Shown: positions 54,783-64,000 of the stretch, piece after piece
How the letters are laid out: every line of letters starts with the position of its first letter
Numbering within the stretch: the stretch's first letter is position 1
NCBI RefSeq assembly: GCF_000527035.1
Contig: NZ_AZUK01000001.1
Span: forward strand, 2,244,001 to 2,308,000
Direction of reading: 5' to 3'
DNA from: Tolumonas lignilytica
GTDB taxonomy: Bacteria > Pseudomonadota > Gammaproteobacteria > Enterobacterales > Aeromonadaceae
DNA: 64,000 nucleotides
Program-made: the position numbers and the translations under genes
The notes under the pieces: generated by a model
Databases searched by the model: none
Seen by the model: only the letters and a program-made list of their open reading frames with translations
Told to the model about the DNA's origin: nothing

Positions 54783-57700
54783 CTATGGCATCGCCTGTGT
54801 GCGCAACAGTTTTTCAAATTGTTCGGCAGGCACGGGCGGGCTCATTAAATAGCCCTGATAACAGTCACAACCCTGTTCCTTTAAAAAGGCCAGTTGTTCT
54901 TGCGTTTCCACCCCTTCAGCAAGCACATTCAACTGAAGTGTATGGGCCATGGCCACGATGGCGGCGGCAATTTCCATATCGCTTTTCTTGTGCGGAATGT
55001 CATCGACAAAACTTTTATCGATCTTCAAGACATCCAAAGGAAAGAGCTTGAGATAAGAGAGTGATGAATAACCGGTCCCGAAATCATCAATGGCGAGTCG
55101 AACGCCATATTCACGCAAGGCATTCAAGATCTCTACCGCTTCTGTTTCATGTGCCATCAGGGCACTCTCGGTCAGCTCCAGTTCTAAGAGTGATGGTGGA
55201 AAACCGGTGTTGTTGAGGGCATTGATGACCGAATCTTTGATATTGCTGTAATGAAATTGCACTGGAGAAATGTTAACGGCCAGATGAATGGCTGGTAACC
55301 CCTGTTGCAGCCAGGCGTAACCTTGACGGCAGGTTTCCATAAGCACCCATTCGCCGAGTTGTTTAATCAGCCCGGTTTCTTCTGCGACAGGAATAAACAA
55401 GGCCGGGGATATCAGACCATGTTGTGGATCTTGCCAGCGCACCAGTGCTTCCGCGCCGATAATCCGATCATTTTTGATGTCAATTTGTGGTTGGAAATAG
55501 ACCCGCAACTCGTTCTGCTCAATGGCTTTGCGTAATCGGAGTTCCATATCGAGTCGTTTTTCTGCGGCCAGCGTCAGGTCATCCGAGAAATATCTGAAAC
55601 AATTACGGCCTTGCGCTTTGGCGCGATACATGGCGGCATCGGCTTGTTTTAACAGGTCTTTCTGGGTCAGCCCGTGTTCTGGATATAAACTGATCCCGAT
55701 GCTGACACCAATGACAATGTCTCGGCCATTGGGTAAATGGAAAGGATCTTTGAGCAGTTGCAAAATATCTTCGGCAATATGTTCTATGTCTTTGATTTCG
55801 GCATTACCCTCAATCAATATCGTAAATTCATCACCACCCAGGCGACAAATAGTGTCAGAAGTACGCATCCGGTGCAGTAATCGCTGCGCGACTTCTTGCA
55901 GTAACACATCACCGATCTGATGGCCGAAACTGTCATTAACATTCTTGAACCGATCCAAATCCAGCATCATTAACGCTACCCGCGTTTTATTTCGGGCTGC
56001 CAGTTCTATCGCATGATTTAAATTGATGCCCAATAAGGTGCGGTTGGGTAACTGAGTTAAGGGGTCGTGGTGCGCTAAGTGGGCTAATTGGGCTTCGGCG
56101 GCTTTCCGCTCAGTAATATCATTTGCCATCGACATCAGTAAAACCTGACCATCGGTATCTTTTCCTAATGGCGTGGATTGCATATCCCAATAACGCAGCG
56201 AGCCATTTTTACAGTGGATTTCGAATTCCCCATTGTGCACAAGCTCGGTGATCGGTGGTGCATCATCAGAAATAAAGTGTTCTGTGTGCGGTGCCAGCGG
56301 TATTGCCACCTTTTCCCACGCACTGCGATAGGGAATATCTTCCAGAGTATAACCACTCAGTTCCGCCCAGCGACGATTCAACGTCAGACCTTTGCCAGAC
56401 TGGGTATATATCACCATCGGGCTGGGGGAGTTCATGATCGCGGTACGGAAACGGTGTTCACTCTCTTTTAATTGAGCATCACGTTGTAAATTATCGAGCG
56501 CAAAAGAGACGTCTATCGCGATTTCAGCCAGCGTTGTCTGAATTTCCGGAGTGAAAAAATCAGGAGCAGAGGCATAGAGATTGATTGAGCCAATAACTTC
56601 ACCAGCTAAACGGATCATGAAATAGCTCGACGCCGAGATATTGGCTTTGGCGGCAGCGTCGTGAAGTGTCGGCATGATATCGGAGTGTTGACAATCATTG
56701 ATGATCAGATTTTTACCACTGACTAATGCCTGCACAACGGGGGTACTTTTGAAAAAATCCGGTTCAAGCTGAGCTTGTTCCATCATCCAGCGGGTAAAGC
56801 CACCATCATCACCATAAGCATGCGTCATTGCTATCTGTTGTGTCTGTGGGTCAAACTGGCTAATCCATGCATAGATGAATTGGCCATGTTCGACGGCAAT
56901 TTCGCAGATTTGAGTAAAGAGTTCATCCTGATTCTTACAACGGACAATGCTCTGGTTGGTCTGTGACAACATGTCGTAGAGATCTTTTTGATGCCGCAAT
57001 TCCAGCTCGCTGGCCTTGCGTTGCGAGATATCTTCAACAACCGAGATAATAAAAGAAATATTGCGGTCGGCGGTTCTGACGCAGCGCGTGTCTATATTGA
57101 CATCAATCAGCCGGCCGTCCTTATGACGCAATTGTTTTTCACATTGATAACCATCTGACAGATCGAGTTCCATTTGCCGTATGGCTTCAATATCGGCTGC
57201 TCTGTAGGCAGGCGCGGTTAAATCGGCGAGTGAAACTTCAGCCATTTCAGTTCGACTGTAACCGAGCAGTTCCGCGAGTTGATCATTGAAGCGGATCCAA
57301 CGGCCGGTTTGCGAATGGGTAATCGCCATGCCAAACAGTGGTAGGTCAAAAAAGTGCCGCAATAAGCGATCTTTTTCGCTGGTTTGCCGCTGCAGTTCCA
57401 GCCGGTTCGTGTGCTGCTGTTGTTTCCATAACAGGCTGACCACAAAAATCACCATGAGACTGGCAAAAAACACCACCAACGTGACCCAATAGACCAGGGT
57501 GTAAAGTGGTGCAAAAAGCTCTGATTTATTTTGTGTCACGAGCAAATACCAACCGGAATGTTGGACGCTGGTATAGCTGGCTATCACGTCATGATCATCA
57601 AAAAATTTCCCCTCGAAACTCCCATTTTTAGTTGTCATGACGTGGTCGAGTTCTGTCTGTGTATGTTTATTGAAACTCAGGGTCATTGTTTTGGTGTGCA

Positions 57701-58631
57701 GTACGTCATTTGCCGGAAGCGCAATAAATGACAGTTGGTCATCATGTGGCTGCAGTAAATATGTGTTTCCAGTATGTGTGGTACTTGGCCAGTTTTTAAT
57801 GAGCGGTAATAAGTTGGTTTGCAGATCCTGACTCATGATCAATGTACCGACGGGTTCTTTTGTCCTTGCATCGATGATGGGAACCTGGATGTCGAGATAG
57901 ACACGATTGTTTTCATCCCAATACCAGCGGGTCTTGAGCGTAGTGGGTTTTGTCTGATTATCGCCATTCCCGAGGGTGTTATGTTCCTGAAAATCAATGA
58001 CCATCTTATGTACAGGAACATGACCATAAATCACGCGGGGAGTGTTTTGCTGGTCAAGGATCAATAGGGAATTGTAATGCTTATTTTGCAATAACAGTGT
58101 TAATGGTTTTTCCAGTGCTTCTGTTGTGGTGCTACCGCCAAAATTCAGCAAGGCAACAGCCTGTGAAAAAGCTTGATCGCTTTGCATGATTAAGCCGTCA
58201 CTAAGACGCTCGTGTAGCCAGTTTTCAATTTGCTCCGTTTTCGTTTTAGCCAGCGCATTGAGATCGATCAGGCTGTTTTCTTTGATCTGTTCACCTTGAA
58301 TGTTATAGATCAATGCCGGAATCAGTGGAATCAGCAGGATCTGAAAGGCAAACAGCCCAATCAAACGACGAGAGGAAGAAGATTGTTTGGGAGTATCTTT
58401 AATGGTTGCGTGAGATTTCAGATTAAGTAACAAGTAGAGCAGAAAGCTGGTAATGGCAACGAACAGAAAGCCTTTACCAATGGATAGCGATGTCAGCCAT
58501 TCTCGATCCGTGATCAACCAGTTCAATAGCTTGTCAGAAACAGCGATCCAAAGTGCAGCAAACAAGGCGTAATACAACACGATGTTGACGGATGAGAGTT
58601 TGCGATGTTTCTGGTTTTGTTGATTTTTCAT
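54783..58631 (-). CDS. Large membrane GGDEF/EAL protein with Cache, PAS and GAF domains
   Basis: This is a 1282-residue cyclic-di-GMP protein. Three hydrophobic helices lie near residues 15-36, 48-67 and 88-110. A Cache-like periplasmic sensor covers about 115-375, with a fourth helix near 378-402. Then come PAS (about 420-545), GAF (about 560-700), PAS (about 715-845), GGDEF (intact CRLGGDEFTILIEG near 930) and EAL (intact GAEALVRWQDP near 1060, with IDDFGTGYSSLSYL). Both catalytic signatures are complete, so it could be bifunctional or work mainly as a phosphodiesterase with GTP control. It is monocistronic, and the multiplicity of input domains suggests integration of external and internal signals. 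Confidence 0.92.
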   Translation of the reverse strand: MKNQQNQKHRKLSSVNIVLYYALFAALWIAVSDKLLNWLITDREWLTSLSIGKGFLFVAITSFLLYLLLNLKSHATIKDTPKQSSSSRRLIGLFAFQILLIPLIPALIYNIQGEQIKENSLIDLNALAKTKTEQIENWLHERLSDGLIMQSDQAFSQAVALLNFGGSTTTEALEKPLTLLLQNKHYNSLLILDQQNTPRVIYGHVPVHKMVIDFQEHNTLGNGDNQTKPTTLKTRWYWDENNRVYLDIQVPIIDARTKEPVGTLIMSQDLQTNLLPLIKNWPSTTHTGNTYLLQPHDDQLSFIALPANDVLHTKTMTLSFNKHTQTELDHVMTTKNGSFEGKFFDDHDVIASYTSVQHSGWYLLVTQNKSELFAPLYTLVYWVTLVVFFASLMVIFVVSLLWKQQQHTNRLELQRQTSEKDRLLRHFFDLPLFGMAITHSQTGRWIRFNDQLAELLGYSRTEMAEVSLADLTAPAYRAADIEAIRQMELDLSDGYQCEKQLRHKDGRLIDVNIDTRCVRTADRNISFIISVVEDISQRKASELELRHQKDLYDMLSQTNQSIVRCKNQDELFTQICEIAVEHGQFIYAWISQFDPQTQQIAMTHAYGDDGGFTRWMMEQAQLEPDFFKSTPVVQALVSGKNLIINDCQHSDIMPTLHDAAAKANISASSYFMIRLAGEVIGSINLYASAPDFFTPEIQTTLAEIAIDVSFALDNLQRDAQLKESEHRFRTAIMNSPSPMVIYTQSGKGLTLNRRWAELSGYTLEDIPYRSAWEKVAIPLAPHTEHFISDDAPPITELVHNGEFEIHCKNGSLRYWDMQSTPLGKDTDGQVLLMSMANDITERKAAEAQLAHLAHHDPLTQLPNRTLLGINLNHAIELAARNKTRVALMMLDLDRFKNVNDSFGHQIGDVLLQEVAQRLLHRMRTSDTICRLGGDEFTILIEGNAEIKDIEHIAEDILQLLKDPFHLPNGRDIVIGVSIGISLYPEHGLTQKDLLKQADAAMYRAKAQGRNCFRYFSDDLTLAAEKRLDMELRLRKAIEQNELRVYFQPQIDIKNDRIIGAEALVRWQDPQHGLISPALFIPVAEETGLIKQLGEWVLMETCRQGYAWLQQGLPAIHLAVNISPVQFHYSNIKDSVINALNNTGFPPSLLELELTESALMAHETEAVEILNALREYGVRLAIDDFGTGYSSLSYLKLFPLDVLKIDKSFVDDIPHKKSDMEIAAAIVAMAHTLQLNVLAEGVETQEQLAFLKEQGCDCYQGYLMSPPVPAEQFEKLLRTQAMP

Positions 58632-58736
58632 AGGTCAGGTATGACATCCGGAAGGTCGACTTCGCTCTCTGAGCTAACCTCTTGAGTATTAATGTTGTTG
58701 ACCTGCTTAGCAAATAACCAGCTTATATTTCATGAT

Positions 58737-60938
58737 CTAGCCAGCTATTTCCTGCGGATCGATATCCAGATGCCAACGTAGCGAGTGTGTCATGGGCAGC
58801 GCATCAATAGCCGGCACTAAATGATGCAGATAGTGTTGCAAGTGCATGCGCTGAGAACACTGGAGCATCAATAACATACGGTAACGGCCAGCCCGCCGTT
58901 CCATGACTGGGCTGATCGGGCCAACGAGTTGCAAGTCAGGTGCCCCATAATGATGACAAATCTGGGTGGCTTGCTGCATAAACTGCTCAAGCAGTTCTCT
59001 GGATGGCGCATCCGCACGCAGCACAGCCTGAAAACTGAACGGCGGCAGCGATAGTACCTGTCTCTCTTGTAAACAGGTTCGGGCAAAATGTGCGTAACCA
59101 TTGTTCAGTAAATCTTGCAGCAAGGCGTGCTCCGGGTGATGACTTTGCAGCACGACCATGCCGGGCTTATTGGCCCGTCCGGCACGTCCGGCAACCTGAA
59201 CGTAAAGTTGTGCCAGCCGTTCGGTTGCCCGGTAATCAGAGGCAAACAAGGCTCCATCAACATCCAGAATGCCGACTAAGGTCACATCAGGGAAATGATG
59301 ACCTTTGGCCAGCATCTGGGTGCCTAACAAGATTTGATATTCCCGGTGACGGATTGCGGTGAGATGCGCTTCTAATTCACCTTTACGACGGGTGTTATCG
59401 CGATCAATGCGTATCGTTTTATACGCCGGGAAGCGTTGCTCCAGAAATTGGGCTAACTGTTCGGTGCCAACGCCAGAGCTGACCAGATTGCGGCCATGAC
59501 ACTCAGGACATTGCGAAGGCACTGGGCGCATATGATCACAATGATGACAATGCAGGCGTCTATCCTGCTGATGCCAGGTATAAAACGCATCACAATGCGG
59601 GCAGGCGGCCACCCAACCGCAATCATGGCAAAGCAGCGCCGGGGCATATCCTCTGCGATTTAAAAACAGCATCACCTGATTGCCGACCGCCAGTTGCTCA
59701 TCCATCAACTGCAACAATTGGGGGGCAATACCGGCCTGCAAGGGCACATGTTTTACATCCAGTAAATGCTGTTGTGCCGCCTGTGCTCCACCGGCGCGTT
59801 GTTTCATCTGCAGATGGTGATAACGCCCTTGCAAGGCATTGTGCAGGCTTTCCAGCGACGGTGTGGCAGAGCCAAGTACAATGGGGATCTGTTCCCGCTG
59901 GGCCCGCACGATTGCCAAGTCTCGGCCATGGTAACGGAACCCTTCCTGTTGCTTGAACGACATATCGTGCTCTTCATCGACGACAATCAACCCCAGTGAG
60001 TTAAATGGGGTAAAAATCGCAGAGCGGGTGCCGATCAATATGGCCGCTTCGCCTGCCTTACAAGCCAGCCAGGTATCCAGTCGCTCCCGATCATTCATAC
60101 CGGAGTGCAGTGTCAGTATCGGGGCATGAAAGCGACGACGAAAACGGCGCAACAATTGGGGTGTCAGTCCGATTTCCGGCACCAGCACGAGTACCTGTCG
60201 CCCTTGGGACAATTTTTCTTGTATTAACTGCAGATAAATTTCAGTTTTGCCAGAACCGGTTACCCCTTCCAGCAGAAATGGACGTCGATCTTCAGCCTGA
60301 CTGATGGCAGCCAATACCGCCGCCTGTTCGAGATTGAGGTAGGGCACATTCTCTTCATGTAACAGCAGATGATCGAGCCATTCTCTGGCCTGCAAATGCA
60401 GATCAAACGGGCGGATCAACTCTTTGGCGGCGAGCTGTTTTAAGACGGGAGTATCAATCCCTTGTTCACGTAATTCTGCTGCCGGTAAAGGCCCGTCTTG
60501 TAATAACTGCAATGCTTGCTGTTGGCGAGGTGCACGTTTCAAGTTGGCCTGCATATCAGGCTTTGACGAACTCAGCTGCCAGCATGGGATCGGTTTTCGT
60601 TCTGCCGGTTCCCCTTGGCGTAGCAGAACGGGGAGCGCGTGATGCAGCACCTCACCCAGCGGGTGGTGATAATAATTGGCAGCCCACAATAACAGACTCC
60701 ACAATGCTGGTGGAAAGAGCGATTCAGTATCCAGGATCCGGGAGATGGGTTTCAGTTTATCCAATGGCAATTCAGTCTGGGTGGGATGCGCAACCACCAG
60801 ACCGACTAACTGTTGCTTGCCAAAAGGAACGCCAACCCGGCTTCCGATGGGGGGGCGGGCATCTTTGGTTTGGTAATCAAAGCGGCGATATAGCGGTACC
60901 GGCAATGCCACCTGAATAAGAGAAGAAGTTTCGGGCAC
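58737..60938 (-). CDS. priA: Primosomal helicase PriA
   Basis: This is the 733-residue replication-restart helicase. The N-terminal 3'-DNA-binding domain begins VALPVPLYRRFDYQ. Helicase motifs are Walker A GVTGSGKTEIYLQL, DEEHDMSFKQ, GSATPSLESL and QVAGRAGR. The zinc-binding region reads CHDCGWVAACPHCDAF and then CHHCDHMRP...CPECHG. It is divergent from rpmE, as in E. coli. Confidence 0.97.
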   Translation of the reverse strand: MPETSSLIQVALPVPLYRRFDYQTKDARPPIGSRVGVPFGKQQLVGLVVAHPTQTELPLDKLKPISRILDTESLFPPALWSLLLWAANYYHHPLGEVLHHALPVLLRQGEPAERKPIPCWQLSSSKPDMQANLKRAPRQQQALQLLQDGPLPAAELREQGIDTPVLKQLAAKELIRPFDLHLQAREWLDHLLLHEENVPYLNLEQAAVLAAISQAEDRRPFLLEGVTGSGKTEIYLQLIQEKLSQGRQVLVLVPEIGLTPQLLRRFRRRFHAPILTLHSGMNDRERLDTWLACKAGEAAILIGTRSAIFTPFNSLGLIVVDEEHDMSFKQQEGFRYHGRDLAIVRAQREQIPIVLGSATPSLESLHNALQGRYHHLQMKQRAGGAQAAQQHLLDVKHVPLQAGIAPQLLQLMDEQLAVGNQVMLFLNRRGYAPALLCHDCGWVAACPHCDAFYTWHQQDRRLHCHHCDHMRPVPSQCPECHGRNLVSSGVGTEQLAQFLEQRFPAYKTIRIDRDNTRRKGELEAHLTAIRHREYQILLGTQMLAKGHHFPDVTLVGILDVDGALFASDYRATERLAQLYVQVAGRAGRANKPGMVVLQSHHPEHALLQDLLNNGYAHFARTCLQERQVLSLPPFSFQAVLRADAPSRELLEQFMQQATQICHHYGAPDLQLVGPISPVMERRAGRYRMLLMLQCSQRMHLQHYLHHLVPAIDALPMTHSLRWHLDIDPQEIAG

Positions 60939-61082
60939 GGGAAGTCTGTTTTTTCTGCGTCTTTACTTGCGGGTGTGATGCCTATCCTATATCATTCTGA
61001 CCCTTGAAAATATCCGTTTAATGTTTCGTGTGGTGTCTGGCTTCGGGTCAGATGGCGACACGGCCTGAATCAGAGGTTTCCC

Positions 61083-61295
61083 ATGAAAGAAGGTATTCAC
61101 CCAGACTACCACGAAATCACTGCAAAGTGCTCTTGTGGTCACGTGTTCGTAACCCGTTCTACCGGTAAAGATCTGAACCTGGACGTATGTTCAGAGTGTC
61201 ATCCTTTCTACACCGGCAAACAGAAAGTGCTGGACACTGGTGGTCGTATCGATCGCTTCAAAAAACGTTTCAACGTACTGGGCGGCAAGAACTAA
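61083..61295 (+). CDS. rpmE: 50S ribosomal protein L31 (zinc form)
   Basis: This is the 70-residue L31. It keeps the zinc ligands C16, C18, C36 and C39 (CSCG, CSEC), so it is the zinc-binding C+ form rather than the zinc-independent paralogue. A strong terminator follows 28 bases after the stop. Confidence 0.98.
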   Translation: MKEGIHPDYHEITAKCSCGHVFVTRSTGKDLNLDVCSECHPFYTGKQKVLDTGGRIDRFKKRFNVLGGKN

Positions 61296-61322
61296 TCTTC
61301 CCTCTGTTGATGTGTTTTCAAA

Positions 61323-61355
61323 CAATGCCAGCCTCGTGCTGGCATTGTGCTTTTT
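61323..61355 (+). terminator. Rho-independent terminator of rpmE
   Basis: CAATGCCAGC pairs with GCTGGCATTG around five bases, followed by TGCTTTTT. Confidence 0.93.
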
Positions 61356-61473
61356 AGCGACATAAAATTTTTCCATGATGGATTCAATCAGCCCTTGTGA
61401 TTGGTATTTGCTGGTCTATCATCAGAAGAAAATTAACCAGTGTCGGTTATTTTATTCTGCACAGGGAGTCTCT

Positions 61474-62718
61474 ATGTCCGCCGATCTTCGTCAAGCTGCT
61501 CTTGATTATCATGCTCATCCGGTTCCTGGCAAAATTGCCGTTGCACTGACCAAACCGGCAGAAACTGCCCATGATTTGTCGCTGGCTTATAGCCCGGGCG
61601 TGGCTGAACCGGTACGTGAAATTGCGGCCAATCCGGATGATGCGTATCGCTATACCTCAAAAGCGAATTTGGTTGCGGTGATCACGAATGGTACCGCGAT
61701 CCTCGGGTTGGGTAATTTGGGGCCGCTGGCATCAAAACCAGTGATGGAAGGTAAAGCACTGCTGTTTAAACGTTTTGCCGGGATTGATGCGATCGATATC
61801 GAAGTAAAACACACGGACAATGCCGATTTTATCCGCACAGTGGCCAATATCGCCGATACCTTCGGTGGTATCAATCTGGAAGATATTAAAGCACCGGAGT
61901 GCTTTGAAATCGAACAAGCCCTGATCGAGTTATGTGATATTCCTGTCTTCCATGATGATCAGCACGGCACGGCCATCGTTACGGCGGCGGGTATGCTAAA
62001 TGCGCTGGAGATCCAGGGGAAAAACCTCGCCGATGTACGCATTGTCTGTATGGGGGCCGGGGCTGCAGCCGTGGCTTGTATGGATCTGTTGATCGTCTGT
62101 GGCGCCAAACAGGAAAATATCTACATGCTGGATCGTAAAGGTGTGATCCATTCCGGCCGCACCGATATCAATGAACACAAACGTCGTTTCGTCAATGATT
62201 CTGGCCTGACCACACTGGCACAGGTCATGGATGGTGCAGATGTGTTCGTGGGTGTTTCTGGGCCGAATGTATTGGCTGCCGAACTGGTAAAAACGATGGC
62301 ACCCAATCCGGTCATTTTTGCCTGTTCCAACCCGGATCCTGAAATTCAGCCGGAACTTGCTAAAGCTGCGCGTAGTGATTTGATCATGGGAACTGGTCGT
62401 TCCGACTATCCGAATCAGGTGAATAATGTTATTTGCTTCCCGTTCCTGTTCCGTGGGGCGCTGGATGTTCGGGCTCGGCGTATCAACAGTGCCATGAAGC
62501 GTGCGGCCGTGGAAGCTATTCGCTCCATCGCGAAGGAACCTGTACCTGCTGAGGTATTGCATGCGGCAGGTGTCTCTGCGTTGACCTTTGGTGTTGATTA
62601 CGTGTTACCGAAACCGATGGATCCGCGTTTATTACCGCGTGTGGCCCGTGCCGTTGCATTGGCAGCGGTGGAGTCGGGTGTGGCGCGTATTGCGTTAGCT
62701 GATAATTACATGCTGTAA
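61474..62718 (+). CDS. Malic enzyme, short MaeB-like form
   Basis: This is a 414-residue malic enzyme (malate to pyruvate and CO2, probably with NADP). It has the catalytic block LAYSPGVAEPV, NGTAILGLGNLGPLASKPVMEG, the acidic metal site FHDDQHGTAIV, the nucleotide-binding VCMGAGAAAVACMDL and the late NQVNNVICFPFLFRGALD. It lacks the C-terminal phosphotransacetylase-like domain of E. coli MaeB (759 residues). ATG 61474 has GGGAG six bases upstream; an ATG 99 bases earlier is rejected because that stretch is not conserved. Confidence 0.92.
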   Translation: MSADLRQAALDYHAHPVPGKIAVALTKPAETAHDLSLAYSPGVAEPVREIAANPDDAYRYTSKANLVAVITNGTAILGLGNLGPLASKPVMEGKALLFKRFAGIDAIDIEVKHTDNADFIRTVANIADTFGGINLEDIKAPECFEIEQALIELCDIPVFHDDQHGTAIVTAAGMLNALEIQGKNLADVRIVCMGAGAAAVACMDLLIVCGAKQENIYMLDRKGVIHSGRTDINEHKRRFVNDSGLTTLAQVMDGADVFVGVSGPNVLAAELVKTMAPNPVIFACSNPDPEIQPELAKAARSDLIMGTGRSDYPNQVNNVICFPFLFRGALDVRARRINSAMKRAAVEAIRSIAKEPVPAEVLHAAGVSALTFGVDYVLPKPMDPRLLPRVARAVALAAVESGVARIALADNYML

Positions 62719-62745
62719 CGAGAATATCGTTAGAAATAAAAAAGA

Positions 62746-62775
62746 AAAGCCGCCAAAAGGCGGCTTTGAATTTTA
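62746..62775. terminator. Bidirectional terminator between malic enzyme and porin genes
   Basis: AAAGCCGCC pairs with GGCGGCTTT around four bases, with T-rich tails on both strands (best on the minus strand, for the porin gene). Confidence 0.9.
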
Positions 62776-62793
62776 TCCCGGAGTCTGGAAAGA

Positions 62794-63909
62794 TTAGAAA
62801 TCGTAACGCACAGCCAGTTGGTAGTCGTTTTTGTAATCAACACCATTAGCGGTTGTTGCAGAATAACCTGTTGCAGATGCATTCACACCGTTGTCTTTAT
62901 TGTTGATACGGTATTCAGCCATAACACGCAGATTTTTGTTGAATTTGTACTGAGCGCCCAGAGTGTAGTAGTCAACAGCATTAACATCTGCACTACCACT
63001 CACTTTCTGCTTCATTTTGTTATAAGTGCTCATCAGGCCGAAACCGTTGGCAAAGTTATAACCTAATGCTGCTTCAGTCCCAGTGATATCAACTGCATTG
63101 GTACCAGAATAGAAGAAGTTAGAACCTTTGTCGTAGTTCAGCGCGGCATACCAAGATTTGTCATCAAATTTCGCGCCGATGATCCACAGTTTGGCATCGC
63201 CTTCACCAGTCACTTTGTGTTGTGCCGCATTATAACCAGTACCTACAGAGAATCCTGATGGGTGGTTGTAGCTAACCGCAGCGCCATAAGCAGCGACATT
63301 GGCAGTAGTTTCGCTAGTAGATGCACCAGAGACAGTGCTGTTTACATCGGTGCCGTTGCTGTCAAATTTATAGTCAGCATCAAACTGTACATTGTTGAAT
63401 GTACCGGTATATTTCAGCATTTCGCCTGCACGGTAAGTACCGTATTGGTCTGCTTTGATACCCAGACCATCGTTACCGTAACCATCAGTCAGGGCAACGT
63501 CAGTCCATGCGGCCATAGTGCCGACTGCACCGTATTGACGGCCAAAAGTAACAGTACCGAAGGTGTCATCTTTCACACCACCGTAAGCCAGACGAGTGGT
63601 TACGTTGCTGCTGTTTTCTTTAACGTCAGTTTCAGTAGATTGTGATTTGAACTGAGCTTCATAAACACCAATGGCTTTCTGAGTGCTGCTGATTGCAGTT
63701 TCGCCTTTAGCACCCAAACGGATGTAGTTGTTAGAGCCGTATTTTTCGCTCTTTTCGGTGCCATTGTTTTTGGTGCCCAGGAATTGACCTGCATAAGCAC
63801 GACCGGTCAAATCAATTTTAGTGCTGTCTTTGTTATAAACTTCAGTTGCATTCGCTTGAGTTGCAGTTGCTACCAGAACAGCCACGGCCACAGCAGTTAA
63901 TTGTTTCAT
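62794..63909 (-). CDS. General outer-membrane porin (OmpC/OmpU type)
   Basis: This is a 371-residue trimeric-porin-like beta barrel. The signal peptide is MKQLTAVAVAVLVATATQAN (cleavage near ANA). The mature chain opens TEVYNKDSTKIDLTGRAYAG, shows alternating amphipathic strands, and ends YQLAVRYDF with the C-terminal Phe needed for Bam assembly. ATG 63909 is placed six bases after AAGGA; a second ATG three bases upstream is closer to it. Specificity cannot be read from sequence. The promoter should lie between 63912 and the window end. Confidence 0.92.
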   Translation of the reverse strand: MKQLTAVAVAVLVATATQANATEVYNKDSTKIDLTGRAYAGQFLGTKNNGTEKSEKYGSNNYIRLGAKGETAISSTQKAIGVYEAQFKSQSTETDVKENSSNVTTRLAYGGVKDDTFGTVTFGRQYGAVGTMAAWTDVALTDGYGNDGLGIKADQYGTYRAGEMLKYTGTFNNVQFDADYKFDSNGTDVNSTVSGASTSETTANVAAYGAAVSYNHPSGFSVGTGYNAAQHKVTGEGDAKLWIIGAKFDDKSWYAALNYDKGSNFFYSGTNAVDITGTEAALGYNFANGFGLMSTYNKMKQKVSGSADVNAVDYYTLGAQYKFNKNLRVMAEYRINNKDNGVNASATGYSATTANGVDYKNDYQLAVRYDF

Positions 63910-64000
63910 CATCGATCCTTCATTTTTTTGTGAGGGTTGAGTTGCCCCTGAGTAATTCCGCAATGAATACTAAGGGGGTAAAATGACAGTTTTGTTACCG

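Noticed and set aside
1-64000. tRNA, rRNA, CRISPR arrays, integrases, toxin-antitoxin or defence genes
   Set aside because: None seen on reading both strands; apart from the IS30 element the window looks like ordinary chromosomal backbone with sugar-transport islands.

Overview
The window is a dense, operon-rich stretch of a gammaproteobacterial chromosome. Gene content points to the order Aeromonadales, probably something close to Tolumonas or Aeromonas. The evidence is an E. coli-like gene repertoire (yihI-hemN, parC-plsC, rpmE/priA, argS-ftsN-hslV-hslU, rstA-rstB, yciU), a DUF4124 gene between glnA and glnL, a DUF2960 gene, and menaquinone genes beside strictly anaerobic-style functions. 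The species call is inference. I see no tRNA, rRNA, CRISPR array or prophage; the only mobile element is one IS30-family insertion sequence.

Layout. 1-4.5 kb: menaquinone genes menF-menD (minus, menD cut by the window edge), menA (plus) and an RhtB exporter. 4.6-11 kb: a chemoreceptor with a fused hemerythrin domain, yihI, a small periplasmic protein, hemN and sdaA. 11.2-16 kb: a fructose-type PTS (IIC, IIB and an HPr-EI-IIA fusion) facing an AraC regulator, much like the enterobacterial frw locus. 16.2-24 kb: slyB, then a cellobiose-type PTS cluster (IIB, IIC, a frameshifted GH1 phospho-glucosidase, IIA, ROK fructokinase), a divergent second IIC, and a LacI-type regulator with recognisable operators. 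24.4-25.5 kb: IS30 element. 25.6-30.3 kb: nitrogen regulation (glnG, glnL, DUF4124, glnA) with a sigma-54 promoter and upstream NtrC sites. 30.7-38 kb: typA, yihY, yciU-rstA-rstB, and a broken GGDEF/EAL gene. 38-46.6 kb: parC-plsC, dedA, an MFS and an AEC transporter, DUF2960, hslU/hslV. 46.7-52.5 kb: ftsN, argS, a LON-domain protein, an ECF sigma factor with its ChrR-type anti-sigma factor, and a LysR regulator. 52.7-64 kb: agmatine to putrescine genes aguB-aguA, a 1282-residue GGDEF/EAL protein, priA, rpmE, a short NADP-type malic enzyme and a general porin.

How the parts work together. Two PTS loci, a fructokinase, a CRP-like site and shared LacI-type palindromes form a sugar-uptake theme. 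A perfect 12-bp version of the same palindrome lies in front of the MFS transporter gene at 42.2 kb, which may tie that gene to the same regulator. Oxygen and redox sensing recur: hemerythrin chemoreceptor, oxygen-independent HemN, Fe-S serine deaminase, menaquinone synthesis, and a RpoE/ChrR-type singlet-oxygen switch with a possible own promoter. 

The most unusual sequence-level observation is in the GH1 gene. Its reading frame breaks exactly at an in-phase T TTA AAA heptamer, followed after five bases by a small hairpin, and a -1 shift there restores a full 460-residue enzyme. The GGDEF/EAL gene at 36.2 kb also has a one-base loss, in an A/T run, but without a slippery context. Mutation or sequencing error must therefore be excluded before programmed frameshifting is claimed for the first. 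I do not see a clearly new multi-gene system.
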